Part shown: one piece after another, positions 18,360 through 27,043 of the stretch
Position numbering within the stretch: position 1 is the stretch's first letter
How the letters are laid out: each line of letters begins with the position of its first letter
Position numbers and translations under genes: made by a program
Source: Ignavibacteria bacterium
GTDB taxonomy: Bacteria; Bacteroidota; Ignavibacteria; Tepidaquicellales; Tepidaquicellaceae
Direction of reading: 5' to 3'
Length of the DNA stretch: 64,000 bases
NCBI GenBank assembly: GCA_028714695.1
Contig: JAQTLX010000001.1
Location: 124,001 to 188,000 of the forward strand
Notes under the pieces: generated by a model
Database searches by the model: none
The model's input: the letters and a program-made list of their open reading frames with translations, nothing else
Told to the model about the DNA's origin: nothing

Positions 18360-20648
18360 ATGAAATATATCGAGATTGAAAAAGAAATTAAAGAAATTGT
18401 GGATAATCACCTTAATCTAAAAAGAACATTTACTGATTTGCCTTTCCAAAAACTATCATTGAAAAAAACTCATCCTCGCTCAATTAAAAAAGAATCTGTT
18501 TTTATTAATGATCCAATATTCAGGGCTTTAAGAAAAGTTTTTAATTATATATATACTGAATTCGAAAATTCCGAAAATGCGGATAATGTTTGGGAAAGAA
18601 TTTATGCTTTTCCACCAGAAGAAGAATTTCGCGATACAGAGTATAGTGATCCTTTATCTAATAAATCAACAATTGATTATATTAATGCCAGTTCTACAAT
18701 TTGTGAAAATTTTCTAATGAATCTATTACAGAAAGCGAAAGACTTACACAGAACCACATTTAGTTTAAAAGCAGCAAGTAATTTATCCAAATTTTTTGTC
18801 ATTGGTGATATTGGTATAGGTAAAACATCTTTTTTTAAATATATATATTCAAAATATAAAAATGTAATCAGAGAGAAAAAAATTTTTTGGCTTCATTTGG
18901 ATTTGAATAATCAATACCTCAGGAGACTTTCAATACCAGAAGCTATAAAGTTTGAAGTCGCCAGACAGTTTAGGAAAACTATTTACGATAATCTTTCAAA
19001 TGAAAACACTTTAGAATTCGAAAAACATTTAAAAACTTTTTTTAAATATGATATTGAAGATTTTAGCACAATATACAGAGATTATAAATCCGTTTTTGAA
19101 TATGAGCAAACCGAACCTTACAATAAGAATTTGCAAATTGGGATTATAAAATATATTGAAAAAATGTATTCTCCGATATATATAATTGATGGTCTAGATC
19201 AATTTTCAAATGGAGAAGAAATCCCACAAAAATTTGAGGATATTAAAGATATTATTTCTGATTTTAACAGATCCGGAGTATTTCTATTTATTATGCGAAA
19301 AGATACACATTTGCGATTTTTGGATAGTTATTCTGATGTAGCTAATTCAAAAACACTATCTAGGTTATCATCGAATTTTAAGAAGCTTGAGATTATTCCA
19401 GCGAAATTATTTGACATTATATTTAGAAGATTTGATTTGCTTGTAAGCGATTATGAAAAAATAATTTTGGAAAATCGAAGTAGTATTCTAAACGAAGGGC
19501 TAAATGAATCAGAATCAAATATTGAAATAAAAGCAAATGAATTGATCGAAAAATTAAAAGTTGATGATTTTAATAATATTACAACACTTAATTCTTATCT
19601 AGAAATATTTTTTATTTTTTTATATAAAGGTATTAAGCCGGAAAAGGAAATAGATTTCGATACTTGGGATATTAAAAGGGCAATTAGCGACTTCAAAAAT
19701 TTTATTGGTACTAATTTTAGAGTCTTAATGGATGCGATAAATATTATACATGATGTGTTCCTTGAAGCTCTTAGTATATCAAAAATTACAATTTCGGATG
19801 TCATTAATTTGAGTAATTTATTAAAACTTGAGAGGAGTCTATTCTTTAATAGAATAAATGATCATGCTTTAAATACTTATAAAAGTATTATGAAAAGGGA
19901 TTATAAAGTAATTCCTATGCTATTAGAAGGATATTCTCATTATTCTCATCCATATAATTATGAACTAGATTCAATAGAAGGTAAAATTGGATTATTCGAA
20001 AACAGAAGTAGCTCACGCTTTATTTATAGCATCTTTTATCCAGTTAACGTTGAAGATAAACAAGATATATATACTTTATTACTTAAAGTAAGGATATTGC
20101 AATTTTTAAATTTTAATTTAAAATCTGATATAACAGAACCAGTTTTATTAAATTATTTCAGTAAATACTTTCCTTATGAAATTAATAAAGTGAATAATGC
20201 TATTGTTGAGCTCTGTAAATCTTTATTAATCGAAATCGAAATCTTACCTGCAGGTCATAGACTACGAATAAGTAGGACTGGTGAAAATCATATAAATTTT
20301 TTGATAAAAGATTTTGGGTATTTAAGGATTATTTTAGATGATATCTTAGTTCCTTCTGGATTTGAGGAACTATTTATTGACCAGTCACCGGAATTATATT
20401 CATCTAACCGTGAACACTGGATAATCAATCAAGTACCAAGAGTCGCCCTTTTTCTATTGCTAATCAAAAACGTAGAATTTTGGGAAGAGGCCAATTCCAA
20501 AATTGCAGATTTTACGAAATGGAGAATATTAGAAAAAATTAAATCCACTGTTGTTAATAGGGTAATTAAAATATGTGTGAAACATGATATTGAATTAAAA
20601 ATATTGAAAGAATCTTTCCAAAGGAGTTTTGCAAACATTAGACTTTAA
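18360..20648 (+). CDS. P-loop NTPase of STAND/AAA type, unknown function (island gene 1)
   Basis: A 762-residue, probably cytoplasmic protein. About 140 N-terminal residues of unknown fold precede a P-loop domain with Walker A GDIGIGKTS at 149-157 and Walker B IYIIDGLD at 273-280. A following FLFIMRKDT segment at 309-316 sits where a sensor-1 strand would be expected. Beyond residue 330 the protein is long, helical and charged, with a possible winged-helix-like region around 560-660. This layout recalls STAND or Orc/Cdc6-like ATPases used as regulatory switches, but no family is recognised. The ATG has no clear Shine-Dalgarno site. The second island gene starts 75 bases downstream on the same strand, so the two are probably one transcript. 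Codon use is extremely AT-biased compared with neighbouring housekeeping genes. Confidence 0.75.
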   Translation: MKYIEIEKEIKEIVDNHLNLKRTFTDLPFQKLSLKKTHPRSIKKESVFINDPIFRALRKVFNYIYTEFENSENADNVWERIYAFPPEEEFRDTEYSDPLSNKSTIDYINASSTICENFLMNLLQKAKDLHRTTFSLKAASNLSKFFVIGDIGIGKTSFFKYIYSKYKNVIREKKIFWLHLDLNNQYLRRLSIPEAIKFEVARQFRKTIYDNLSNENTLEFEKHLKTFFKYDIEDFSTIYRDYKSVFEYEQTEPYNKNLQIGIIKYIEKMYSPIYIIDGLDQFSNGEEIPQKFEDIKDIISDFNRSGVFLFIMRKDTHLRFLDSYSDVANSKTLSRLSSNFKKLEIIPAKLFDIIFRRFDLLVSDYEKIILENRSSILNEGLNESESNIEIKANELIEKLKVDDFNNITTLNSYLEIFFIFLYKGIKPEKEIDFDTWDIKRAISDFKNFIGTNFRVLMDAINIIHDVFLEALSISKITISDVINLSNLLKLERSLFFNRINDHALNTYKSIMKRDYKVIPMLLEGYSHYSHPYNYELDSIEGKIGLFENRSSSRFIYSIFYPVNVEDKQDIYTLLLKVRILQFLNFNLKSDITEPVLLNYFSKYFPYEINKVNNAIVELCKSLLIEIEILPAGHRLRISRTGENHINFLIKDFGYLRIILDDILVPSGFEELFIDQSPELYSSNREHWIINQVPRVALFLLLIKNVEFWEEANSKIADFTKWRILEKIKSTVVNRVIKICVKHDIELKILKESFQRSFANIRL

Positions 20649-20723
20649 TTGATATTTGTTTCGAGAAAAAAATTTAAGGTGAATTATTCTAAAATTGATA
20701 CTTAGCCAATTAAAATAATATAC

Positions 20724-22691
20724 ATGAGAATTAATAAATTGTTCATTGATAATAATATTACGAAAGATTTCGGACTGAAGCCTATCCGGTTGGAAAATAT
20801 TGGAAAGGTAGTTGCTTTCTTTGGTAAAAACGGATCAGGTAAAAGTAGAATATTGGATCAATTGTCAATATATATTAGAAATATATCAGCTCATAAAATA
20901 TATTCAGATTATTTTTCAAATTTACCAAATAGGGATGATTTTGATATTTCTAAATTCGAAAAAATCTATGATCTATTAAAATTAGAAACCGAATTAGAAG
21001 AAGTAAAATATTTATTAACAATCCATAGCGAAGATACTGATCTTAAAAGGAAATTGTCTATTATTAATTCGCAAATTATGCGATTTTTGCAAACAGATAA
21101 TTCAGAATTTAAAGATTTAATTATTCGAAAAGAAAATTTTGATCAATCTATAACAAATGTAATAAACAATTATGTTAATATTATTAATATTGACGAATTA
21201 CTAAAAATAGAATCAGAACTATCTAAAAATGATAATAAATTAACTAATTTATTAAGTCACGATACTTTTGCTTATTTAGAAACCGAGGATGAATTAATCA
21301 AGCAAGGAATGATGCATTATTTAGCTGTACTTGCTAATAAATTAGCTTTGTCTAAGTTAATTTGCAAAAATAGCGATGAGTTAAAAAGTGACAAAACTTA
21401 TCGTGATTATAAGATGTTGTCTGAAATAATAAGTGAACTTATTGGCCATGAGCTTAAACACGAAATAGATCGAGGGAATTTAAAAGCAGATGTTGATGAT
21501 GTTGGGGGAATCAAGGGAAGGTTTCGAATTAATAATAGGGAGATTAATTTGAAAGAATATTCCCCTGGGCAAAAAATTCTTTTAGCGTTTTGTTTTTATT
21601 TATTTATAAAAGGTAAAGTATCGAATGCAAAATTAAAAGACAAAATATTTATTATTGATGAACTTGAGACTCATTTACATCCTGAAGTACAAATATTATT
21701 AATAGAAAAACTTAAGGAAATTATTGGGGATACTGGCCAATTGTGGATGGCGACTCATTCTATAAATATTTTATCACATCTTAATTTAGATGAAATATAT
21801 TTAGTAGAAAATGGAGAAATAAAAATCCCAGGTTCAATTATACCTGAGAAAGCATATAACGCATTGATGGGAAACAATACGAATGTCTTAAAACTAAATA
21901 ATTTTGTGCTTGATATATCAAATTGGGCTTTTTCAAATTTTATGATTCAGTGTTTTGATGATCCTAGTGTTATTATTAGCCCAAAGCCAAATGATCCGCA
22001 AATAGAACTTTTCAAAAATATCTTTAAAAATGAAAAACGGATAAGAATATTGGATTATGGATCTGGAAAAGGCAGATTATATAAAGAAATATCTAAAGAT
22101 AAAAGATTAGATGATTTAGTTGATTATGCTGCAGTCGATCAGAATAAAGAAAATATTAATTATTTAAGGAAAATCGGAATCCAAAATTCGATGAAAGATA
22201 TTGATTTATTAATTGGATTTGAATTTGATATAATTATAATGATGAATGTGTTGCATGAAGTCGATATAAATAAGTGGGAAAATATATTCAAAAGTATGCA
22301 TAACAAATTGAACGATAATGGTTTACTTGTTATATTGGAAGATAAGTTTATACCTAATGGGGAAATGCCTAACAAAATAGGTTTCCTGATTCTTGGATTA
22401 GAAGAATTGCAGAAACTATTCGACTTAAAAGAACTACCTTCGTCAATAGTTTCCAAAAGTAGCAAATATGAAGACAGATTATTATGTGCGCTTATTTCTA
22501 AAAATCAGATTGCGAACGTGAATAGAAATACTATTACAAGTTCAATCCAATGCTTAAAAAATAACAGTTTTCAGAAAATTGATGAATTACGTGAAAATAA
22601 AAATATCGAAAAAATAAAAAAAGGTCACCTTTCTGCTTTATATACTCAATTATATGTAAATTCTATTTTTGCTTTGAGAGAACTTTCTTGA
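20724..22691 (+). CDS. ABC-type ATPase fused to a class I SAM-dependent methyltransferase (island gene 2)
   Basis: A 655-residue two-domain protein. The N-terminal ABC/RecF-like ATPase has Walker A GKNGSGKS at 34-41, a helical insertion at about 55-250, the signature-like YSPGQK at 279-284, Walker B with catalytic Glu IFIIDELETHLHP at 308-320, and the H-loop ATHS at 343-346. This resembles OLD/AAA15/AAA21 ATPases of defence systems. Where those often carry a TOPRIM or nuclease domain, this protein has a Rossmann methyltransferase: motif I LDYGSGKGR at 443-451, acidic VDQN at 471-474, IIIMMNVLHEV at 503-513 and a post-motif strand LLVILEDKF at 534-542. No DPPY/NPPY or PCQ DNA-methylase motif is visible, so the target is more likely protein, RNA or a small molecule. 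The last 60 residues are unassigned. It pairs with the NTPase upstream; a joint role in phage defence is inference. Confidence 0.85.
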   Translation: MRINKLFIDNNITKDFGLKPIRLENIGKVVAFFGKNGSGKSRILDQLSIYIRNISAHKIYSDYFSNLPNRDDFDISKFEKIYDLLKLETELEEVKYLLTIHSEDTDLKRKLSIINSQIMRFLQTDNSEFKDLIIRKENFDQSITNVINNYVNIINIDELLKIESELSKNDNKLTNLLSHDTFAYLETEDELIKQGMMHYLAVLANKLALSKLICKNSDELKSDKTYRDYKMLSEIISELIGHELKHEIDRGNLKADVDDVGGIKGRFRINNREINLKEYSPGQKILLAFCFYLFIKGKVSNAKLKDKIFIIDELETHLHPEVQILLIEKLKEIIGDTGQLWMATHSINILSHLNLDEIYLVENGEIKIPGSIIPEKAYNALMGNNTNVLKLNNFVLDISNWAFSNFMIQCFDDPSVIISPKPNDPQIELFKNIFKNEKRIRILDYGSGKGRLYKEISKDKRLDDLVDYAAVDQNKENINYLRKIGIQNSMKDIDLLIGFEFDIIIMMNVLHEVDINKWENIFKSMHNKLNDNGLLVILEDKFIPNGEMPNKIGFLILGLEELQKLFDLKELPSSIVSKSSKYEDRLLCALISKNQIANVNRNTITSSIQCLKNNSFQKIDELRENKNIEKIKKGHLSALYTQLYVNSIFALRELS

Positions 22692-23034
22692 ATTTGGCTA
22701 TTTAAAATTATAATTTTTTTTAAATAATTGATAATTAAATATATTTAGTCCTTGGTTTTCTTGTTTTAAGAAATAATTGACATCCTTTTTTGGAAAGGCA
22801 AAATGCTGTAAAAGATAATTACAAAACAAATGTTATTAACCCTTAACAACTCCTTCATAATCTCCATATTATCAACTCTTTACTTATTCCTGTGGTCATT
22901 TATTGAATAATCTGAAGAATAATTTCTTATTTTTGAAGAGACAAACAGTATTTTGTCTCTGTTCTTTGAAATATTTTTTTTTACGAAAGATACCGGAATT
23001 TATTAGCGGAACATATTAATCTTCGAAAGACAAA

Positions 23035-23212
23035 ATGATACCTGAAATGATACCTCAGGTATCATCGAGTAAAAACTGGAAAAACAAATATTTATCATTA
23101 TATATCGTGTGAAATGATACCTGAATGATACCTTTTTTGAAAAATCATATAAAACTGCGATTTTGTATCGGAATCGAGTATTTTGTCATATCATGGTATC
23201 ATTTGGTATCAG
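23035..23212. repeat. Cluster of seven ATGATACC / GGTATCAT motifs (iteron- or operator-like)
   Basis: Forward copies of ATGATACC begin at 23035, 23047, 23114 and 23125. Reverse copies begin at 23058 and 23195 (GGTATCAT) and 23205 (GGTATCAG). Within each group the starts are 10-12 bases apart, about one helical turn. Copies two and three form a perfect 9-base inverted repeat around one central base. Such phasing is typical of binding sites for a multimeric protein; the function is unknown. Confidence 0.8.
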
Positions 23213-23224
23213 GTCGGTATTGTC

Positions 23225-23281
23225 ACATTTGGTGATGTTTTATCTCATTTTGTGACAAGTGTAATATCCCATTTTGTGACA
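23225..23281. repeat. CATTTTGTGACA direct repeats
   Basis: Two exact copies of CATTTTGTGACA lie at 23246-23257 and 23270-23281, 24 bases apart. A diverged copy (CATTTGGTGA) lies near 23226, and an inverted TGTCAC directly precedes it. They follow immediately after the ATGATACC cluster. Confidence 0.7.
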
Positions 23282-23538
23282 GATTGGTTTCGTTACATAT
23301 GGGAATTTCCATAAGAATTTTTCATACAGATTTACCATTCAGATTCCCCATAGGAATTTTCTTTTGGGCTTTTCAGCAGAAACATTTGAATATAGAATAT
23401 CCGACAAGGCAAAGTCTTTGCGATAATTTTTTCTGTTTTTGATTTCCGACAAAAATCCAGATTCATTTCACTCATACCGGGTGCAAATAACGCACACTCG
23501 GAAATAACAAGTCGAGTACGCAATATTCAGATGAAGAA

Positions 23539-23632
23539 AATGACATACTCAATGACATGTTCGAACCGAACTCAAATATTTGATTATCAAGTGTTTATAT
23601 TTTTAAAATGACATATTTGACACAAATGACAT
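23539..23632. repeat. Four AATGACAT direct repeats
   Basis: Copies start at 23539, 23551, 23607 and 23625, all in the same orientation, in an AT-rich setting without a credible gene. Related TGACA words continue to about 23740. Confidence 0.6.
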
Positions 23633-23805
23633 ATAACATTTTTTCTGCTGAGTATTATCTCCATAATAATAATACACTTATTTTCTTAATCGCCAAATTC
23701 CTTATGTCAAATCAGTCATTTCCTGACATATTATTGACAGGTATTTATTCAGAGTTATTTTTATTAAATAATAAATTTTATCTCAATGCGTTTTTCTCTT
23801 CCTCC

Positions 23806-23878
23806 TGGATGACCCGGAGGGTGCCCCCAGCCTGCCAAGGCAGTTCTTCGACTTTCGCCGGGATGACAAACCCGGAAT
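23806..23878 (-). repeat. Inverted copy of the GTCATTCCGG-type repeat, right of the island
   Basis: Read on the minus strand, 23832-23870 gives TTGTCATCCCGGCGAA and then GAACTGCCTTGGCAGG. It matches the plus-strand copy at 17579-17617 at 35 of 39 positions by eye. The two therefore form a long-range inverted pair bracketing the AT-rich island. Because the family is multicopy on the left side, it may also be a dispersed genomic repeat unrelated to island mobility. Confidence 0.75.
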
Positions 23879-24008
23879 ATTTTCTTCGGTTTGTTCAAAC
23901 TCGTTCTTTAATTATTTTTTGTCTCTTTCCCACGAGTAATAAAAGGAAGTTTTTGTTAGTGCTATTCGTGTTCTTATTTGTGAATGCTCTTGATCTTGTT
24001 AAGTTTCC

Positions 24009-24180
24009 GTTCTTTCCCGCGGCCGAAGGCTCGCCGAGGCGAGGATATAGAAAAGTTCTTGTTCTGAATTAGTGATAATCCGTGATAATTCGTGGCTGGT
24101 TCTTGCACTTTTTAAGTTGCCGCTCTTTCCCTTCCTTCCCGCGAGCAATAAAAAAAAGTTCTTCTCCGTGTTCTCGGTGT
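24009..24180. repeat. GC-rich dispersed repeat, right copies
   Basis: 24009-24043 contains GTTCTTTCCCGCGG and a CTCGCCGAGGCGAG hairpin matching the left copy near 16026-16117. A second, partial copy with CTTTCCC, CCCGCGAGCAATAA and AAGTTCTTCTCCGTG lies at 24123-24180. Confidence 0.7.
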
Positions 24181-24366
24181 CCTCAGTAGTGAAAATCTCT
24201 TTCTTCAAATTAGAGAAAATTCGTGCAAATTTGTGTCAGAAAGTTTCGGCTCTAAAAGTTCTTCTACTAGATTCTAGATTCTATATTCTAAATTCTCCTC
24301 TTATTGCATTTCAATTCAACCAAATTTTGAATAAATTCATGAAAATTAAAGAAAAGGACATTTCAT

Positions 24367-25014
24367 ATGAAAATCTTCATTGATACAGCGAATCTTAATG
24401 AAATAAAAGAAGCCGCGGATATGGGATTGCTCGACGGTGTTACAACTAATCCGTCACTGGTTGCCAAAGAAGAACATAAGGATTTTAAAACAATGCTCGA
24501 AAAAATCTGCGCCATTGTCGACGGCGATATAAGCGCCGAAGTCGTTTCCACTGACTGCGCCGGGATTATTAAAGAAGGAAGAGAACTCGTAAAAATTCAC
24601 AAAAATATAGTCGTAAAAGTACCGTTGATTAAGGAAGGTCTCAAAGCGGTCAAGACGCTGTCAGATGAAGGCATCAAAACTAACGTTACTCTCTGCTTCT
24701 CGCCCGCACAAGCGCTTCTGGCGGCAAAAGCAGGCGCGTACCTCGTAAGCCCGTTCGTCGGAAGACTCGACGATATCGCTTACAACGGTATGGATTTAAT
24801 CGCTCAAATAGTTCAGATTTATCAGAATTATAATTATGAAACACAGGTGCTCGTCGCATCGATTAGGCATCCAATGCATTTTGTAGACGCATGCATGCTC
24901 GGCGCGGACGTCTGCACAATGCCGTTCAAAGTTATCGAAATGCTCGCGAAACATCCGCTCACGGATATCGGACTTGAAAAATTCCTCGCGGACTGGAAAA
25001 AACTTAATTCGTAA
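24367..25014 (+). CDS. fsa: Transaldolase / fructose-6-phosphate aldolase (TalC/FSA family)
   Basis: A 215-residue cytoplasmic aldolase of the short transaldolase subfamily. The N-terminus [24 protein letters not shown] at about 25-32, the Schiff-base lysine in [11 protein letters not shown], and SPFVGRLDD are diagnostic. It would interconvert sugar phosphates in the non-oxidative pentose phosphate pathway; transaldolase and F6P aldolase activity cannot be told apart here. It reads towards gcvT, whose start is 36 bases downstream. It marks the return to normal base composition after the island. Confidence 0.93.
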   Translation: MKIFIDTANLNEIKEAADMGLLDGVTTNPSLVAKEEHKDFKTMLEKICAIVDGDISAEVVSTDCAGIIKEGRELVKIHKNIVVKVPLIKEGLKAVKTLSDEGIKTNVTLCFSPAQALLAAKAGAYLVSPFVGRLDDIAYNGMDLIAQIVQIYQNYNYETQVLVASIRHPMHFVDACMLGADVCTMPFKVIEMLAKHPLTDIGLEKFLADWKKLNS

Positions 25015-25050
25015 TACAGGTCATTTAAGAAAATTTTAAAATTACAGTAT

Positions 25051-26133
25051 ATGAAAAAAACAGCGTTCAACGAGATTCACAAAAAATTCGGCGCTAAACT
25101 GGTTGAGTTCGCAGGTTATGAAATGCCCGTACAGTATGAAGGTATTATTGCCGAGCATAAAGCGGTAAGGAATTCAGTCGGTGTGTTCGACGTGTCGCAT
25201 ATGGGCGAAGTTCAGATTCACGGTAAAGACGCATTCGCATTCGTACAGAAAATTACTACTAACGATGTATCACAGTTGTTCAAAGGAAGAGTCCAGTATT
25301 CATCTATGTGCCTGCCCGACGGCGGCATCGTAGACGATTTGCTGGTTTACCATTGCGGCGATTATTTCATGCTGGTTATTAACGCTTCGAACGTTGAAAA
25401 GGATATCAACTGGATGAAGCAAAACGTATTCGGCGACGTTACTATAAAAGATATTTCAGACGATACTTCTCTGCTCGCGATTCAGGGAAAACATTCCCTT
25501 AGTCTTCTTCAGAAACTTACGGACACTGATCTCTCTAAAATCGAATATTATCATTTCGAATTCGGAAAGATTGCCGGACAGGATGTGATTATTTCACATA
25601 CAGGTTACACAGGCGAAAAAGTCTGCTTTGAAATTTATTCTTCATCGGATGTGCAAAAATCCGAAGCGCTCTGGAATGCGATTTTCGAAGCGGGAAAAGA
25701 ATTCGATGTGAAACCTATCGGACTCGGCGCAAGAGATACACTCAGACTTGAATATGCGTTTAGGCTGTATGGAAACGATATGGACGAAACGACAAACCCG
25801 CTCGAAGCAGGTCTGGCGTGGATTACAAAACTCGACAAAGGAGATTTTAACGGAAGAGAAGCAATACTCAAATCGAAAACGGAAGGTCTTAAGAGGAAAC
25901 TTGTCGGATTTGTAGTAGAAGATAAAATGGTTGCACGCCACGGGCAGGACGTATATGTCGGCGGTAAGAAAGTCGGACACGTCGCAAGCGGCGCACCATC
26001 GCCAATGCTCGGAAAAAATATCGGAATGCTCTACGTTGAAACCGAATTCAGCAAATCCGGAAACGAAGTTGAAATCGACGTCAGAGGCAAGAGAGTCAAA
26101 GCGGTTATCGTGAAGACTCCTTTCTTAAACTAA
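25051..26133 (+). CDS. gcvT: Glycine cleavage system T protein (aminomethyltransferase)
   Basis: A 360-residue enzyme that moves the methylene group from the lipoyl-bound intermediate to tetrahydrofolate, releasing ammonia. The N-terminus with [13 protein letters not shown], the VFDVSHMGE motif and the folate-site Asp region [12 protein letters not shown] are clear, and the C-terminal barrel domain is complete. Length is standard. The rest of the system (GcvH, GcvP, Lpd) is not in the window. A hairpin with a T-run follows the stop. Confidence 0.97.
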   Translation: MKKTAFNEIHKKFGAKLVEFAGYEMPVQYEGIIAEHKAVRNSVGVFDVSHMGEVQIHGKDAFAFVQKITTNDVSQLFKGRVQYSSMCLPDGGIVDDLLVYHCGDYFMLVINASNVEKDINWMKQNVFGDVTIKDISDDTSLLAIQGKHSLSLLQKLTDTDLSKIEYYHFEFGKIAGQDVIISHTGYTGEKVCFEIYSSSDVQKSEALWNAIFEAGKEFDVKPIGLGARDTLRLEYAFRLYGNDMDETTNPLEAGLAWITKLDKGDFNGREAILKSKTEGLKRKLVGFVVEDKMVARHGQDVYVGGKKVGHVASGAPSPMLGKNIGMLYVETEFSKSGNEVEIDVRGKRVKAVIVKTPFLN

Positions 26134-26157
26134 GAGTTTAATAAGTTATTATATTAT

Positions 26158-26190
26158 TCGGGGGATTTATTATGAGTCCCCTGATTTTTT
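26158..26190 (+). terminator. Intrinsic terminator after gcvT
   Basis: TCGGGGGA and TCCCCTGA pair with one mismatch around an 11-base loop and are followed by six T residues. It lies 25 bases after the gcvT stop and just before the comB start at 26210. Confidence 0.75.
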
Positions 26191-26209
26191 GAAAATTAAT
26201 TTGTTTTAA

Positions 26210-27043
26210 TTGGTTAACATTACAGTATTTTTATCACAGTCTTTGATTCAGGATGATATGGTCCTGAAAGACAGGAACGTGGTGGTTATTGACGTACTTC
26301 GCGCTTCATCGACTATTCTGACGGCGCTCGTAAACGGAGCAAAGGAAATTATTCCTGCCGAAAGCGTATCCGTCGCGGCGCGCATATCCAAAGGGTTGGG
26401 GAACTCTATACTTTGCGGTGAAAGAAACGGAAAAGTAATAGAAGGATTTAAAATGGGAAACTCGCCGTTCGAGTACACTCCCGAAGTGATAGCGGGAAAG
26501 ATATTGATTTTTTCCACTACGAACGGAACGTTATCGATTACAAAATCGAAATACGCGAAGAACTGTGTGATTGCCGGTTTTCTGAACCTTACTGCAGTCG
26601 CGAATTATCTCGCCGAACTCGATGAAGATTTCACGATTATATGCTCAGGCAAGTTAAATGATTTCTGCATCGAAGACGCTGTCGCGGCAGGGATGCTTAT
26701 TGCAAAACTTACGGAGTTGAAGGGCAAATCGAATTATCAACTTCTGGATTCTGGATACATAAGTTATAAACTCGCGAAACTTCTTGGCTATAAGAATACG
26801 AAACCCGACACGAACAAGATTTTCAATATACTTAAAGATTCCGAACACGGAAAATATCTTACGTCGCTTGGTTTCGGCGATGACATGAAATATTGTTCCG
26901 AACTGGACGTGTATGATAAACTCCCGTTTTATAAAAACAACGTGATTAAGTTAAAGGAAACATTCGAGGCTGAAGCCACGGAAAAATCTAAGATGAAAAG
27001 AGTCAACATAAGCAATAAATTACATCTGGGCAATAAAGAATGA
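26210..27043 (+). CDS. comB: ComB-family 2-phosphosulfolactate phosphatase-like protein
   Basis: A 277-residue protein of the ComB family, magnesium-dependent acid phosphatases that act on 2-phosphosulfolactate in coenzyme M synthesis. The family motifs VIDVLRASSTI (about residues 26-36), LCGERNGKVIEGF and GNSPFEY, and the ATTNGT-like STTNGT, are visible. Bacteria that make no coenzyme M often carry the gene, where its role is less clear. The start is TTG; the last four bases overlap ftsK. Cotranscription with ftsK is likely, with no known functional link. Confidence 0.85.
   Translation: MVNITVFLSQSLIQDDMVLKDRNVVVIDVLRASSTILTALVNGAKEIIPAESVSVAARISKGLGNSILCGERNGKVIEGFKMGNSPFEYTPEVIAGKILIFSTTNGTLSITKSKYAKNCVIAGFLNLTAVANYLAELDEDFTIICSGKLNDFCIEDAVAAGMLIAKLTELKGKSNYQLLDSGYISYKLAKLLGYKNTKPDTNKIFNILKDSEHGKYLTSLGFGDDMKYCSELDVYDKLPFYKNNVIKLKETFEAEATEKSKMKRVNISNKLHLGNKE

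Larger units (their letters stand above)
17690..23830. other. AT-rich genomic island carrying a two-gene NTPase / ATPase-methyltransferase system
   Basis: The two genes here and their surroundings are markedly poorer in G+C than the rest of the window. Hand counts of 60-base lines gave 8 G+C at 19561, 12 at 20281 and 10 at 20701, against 27 at 25741 in gcvT. The island is bordered by dispersed repeats on both sides, including one inverted pair. No integrase, transposase or tRNA attachment site was recognised, so how it arrived is unknown. Horizontal acquisition is inferred from composition. Confidence 0.65.
22692..24366. other. Long non-coding tract with three families of short repeats
   Basis: No credible gene is found on either strand. 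After the ATPase-methyltransferase gene there is an all-AT hairpin near 22700-22725. Then come clustered ATGATACC motifs (23035-23212), CATTTTGTGACA motifs (23225-23281) and AATGACAT motifs (23539-23632). Dispersed GC-rich repeats continue to about 24180. The remains of a decayed gene or mobile element are possible. The promoter of fsa should lie close to 24300. Confidence 0.75.

Noticed and set aside
20724-22691. Island gene 2 as a DNA methylase of a restriction-modification system
   Set aside because: No DPPY, NPPY or PCQ motif, no target-recognition domain and no restriction nuclease beside it.
23035-23281. Possible CRISPR array of ATGATACC units
   Set aside because: Units are 8 bases, occur in both orientations and are 10-12 bases apart, so they are protein-binding-site-like rather than repeat-spacer.
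23332-23523. 63-codon minus-strand frame in the long non-coding tract
   Set aside because: Short, no recognisable family, and neighbouring frames look equally peptide-like. It may be a remnant of a decayed gene but cannot be supported.
23608-24072. 154-codon plus-strand frame
   Set aside because: It runs through AATGACAT repeats, then a GC-rich dispersed repeat. Composition changes abruptly along it and no domain is visible.
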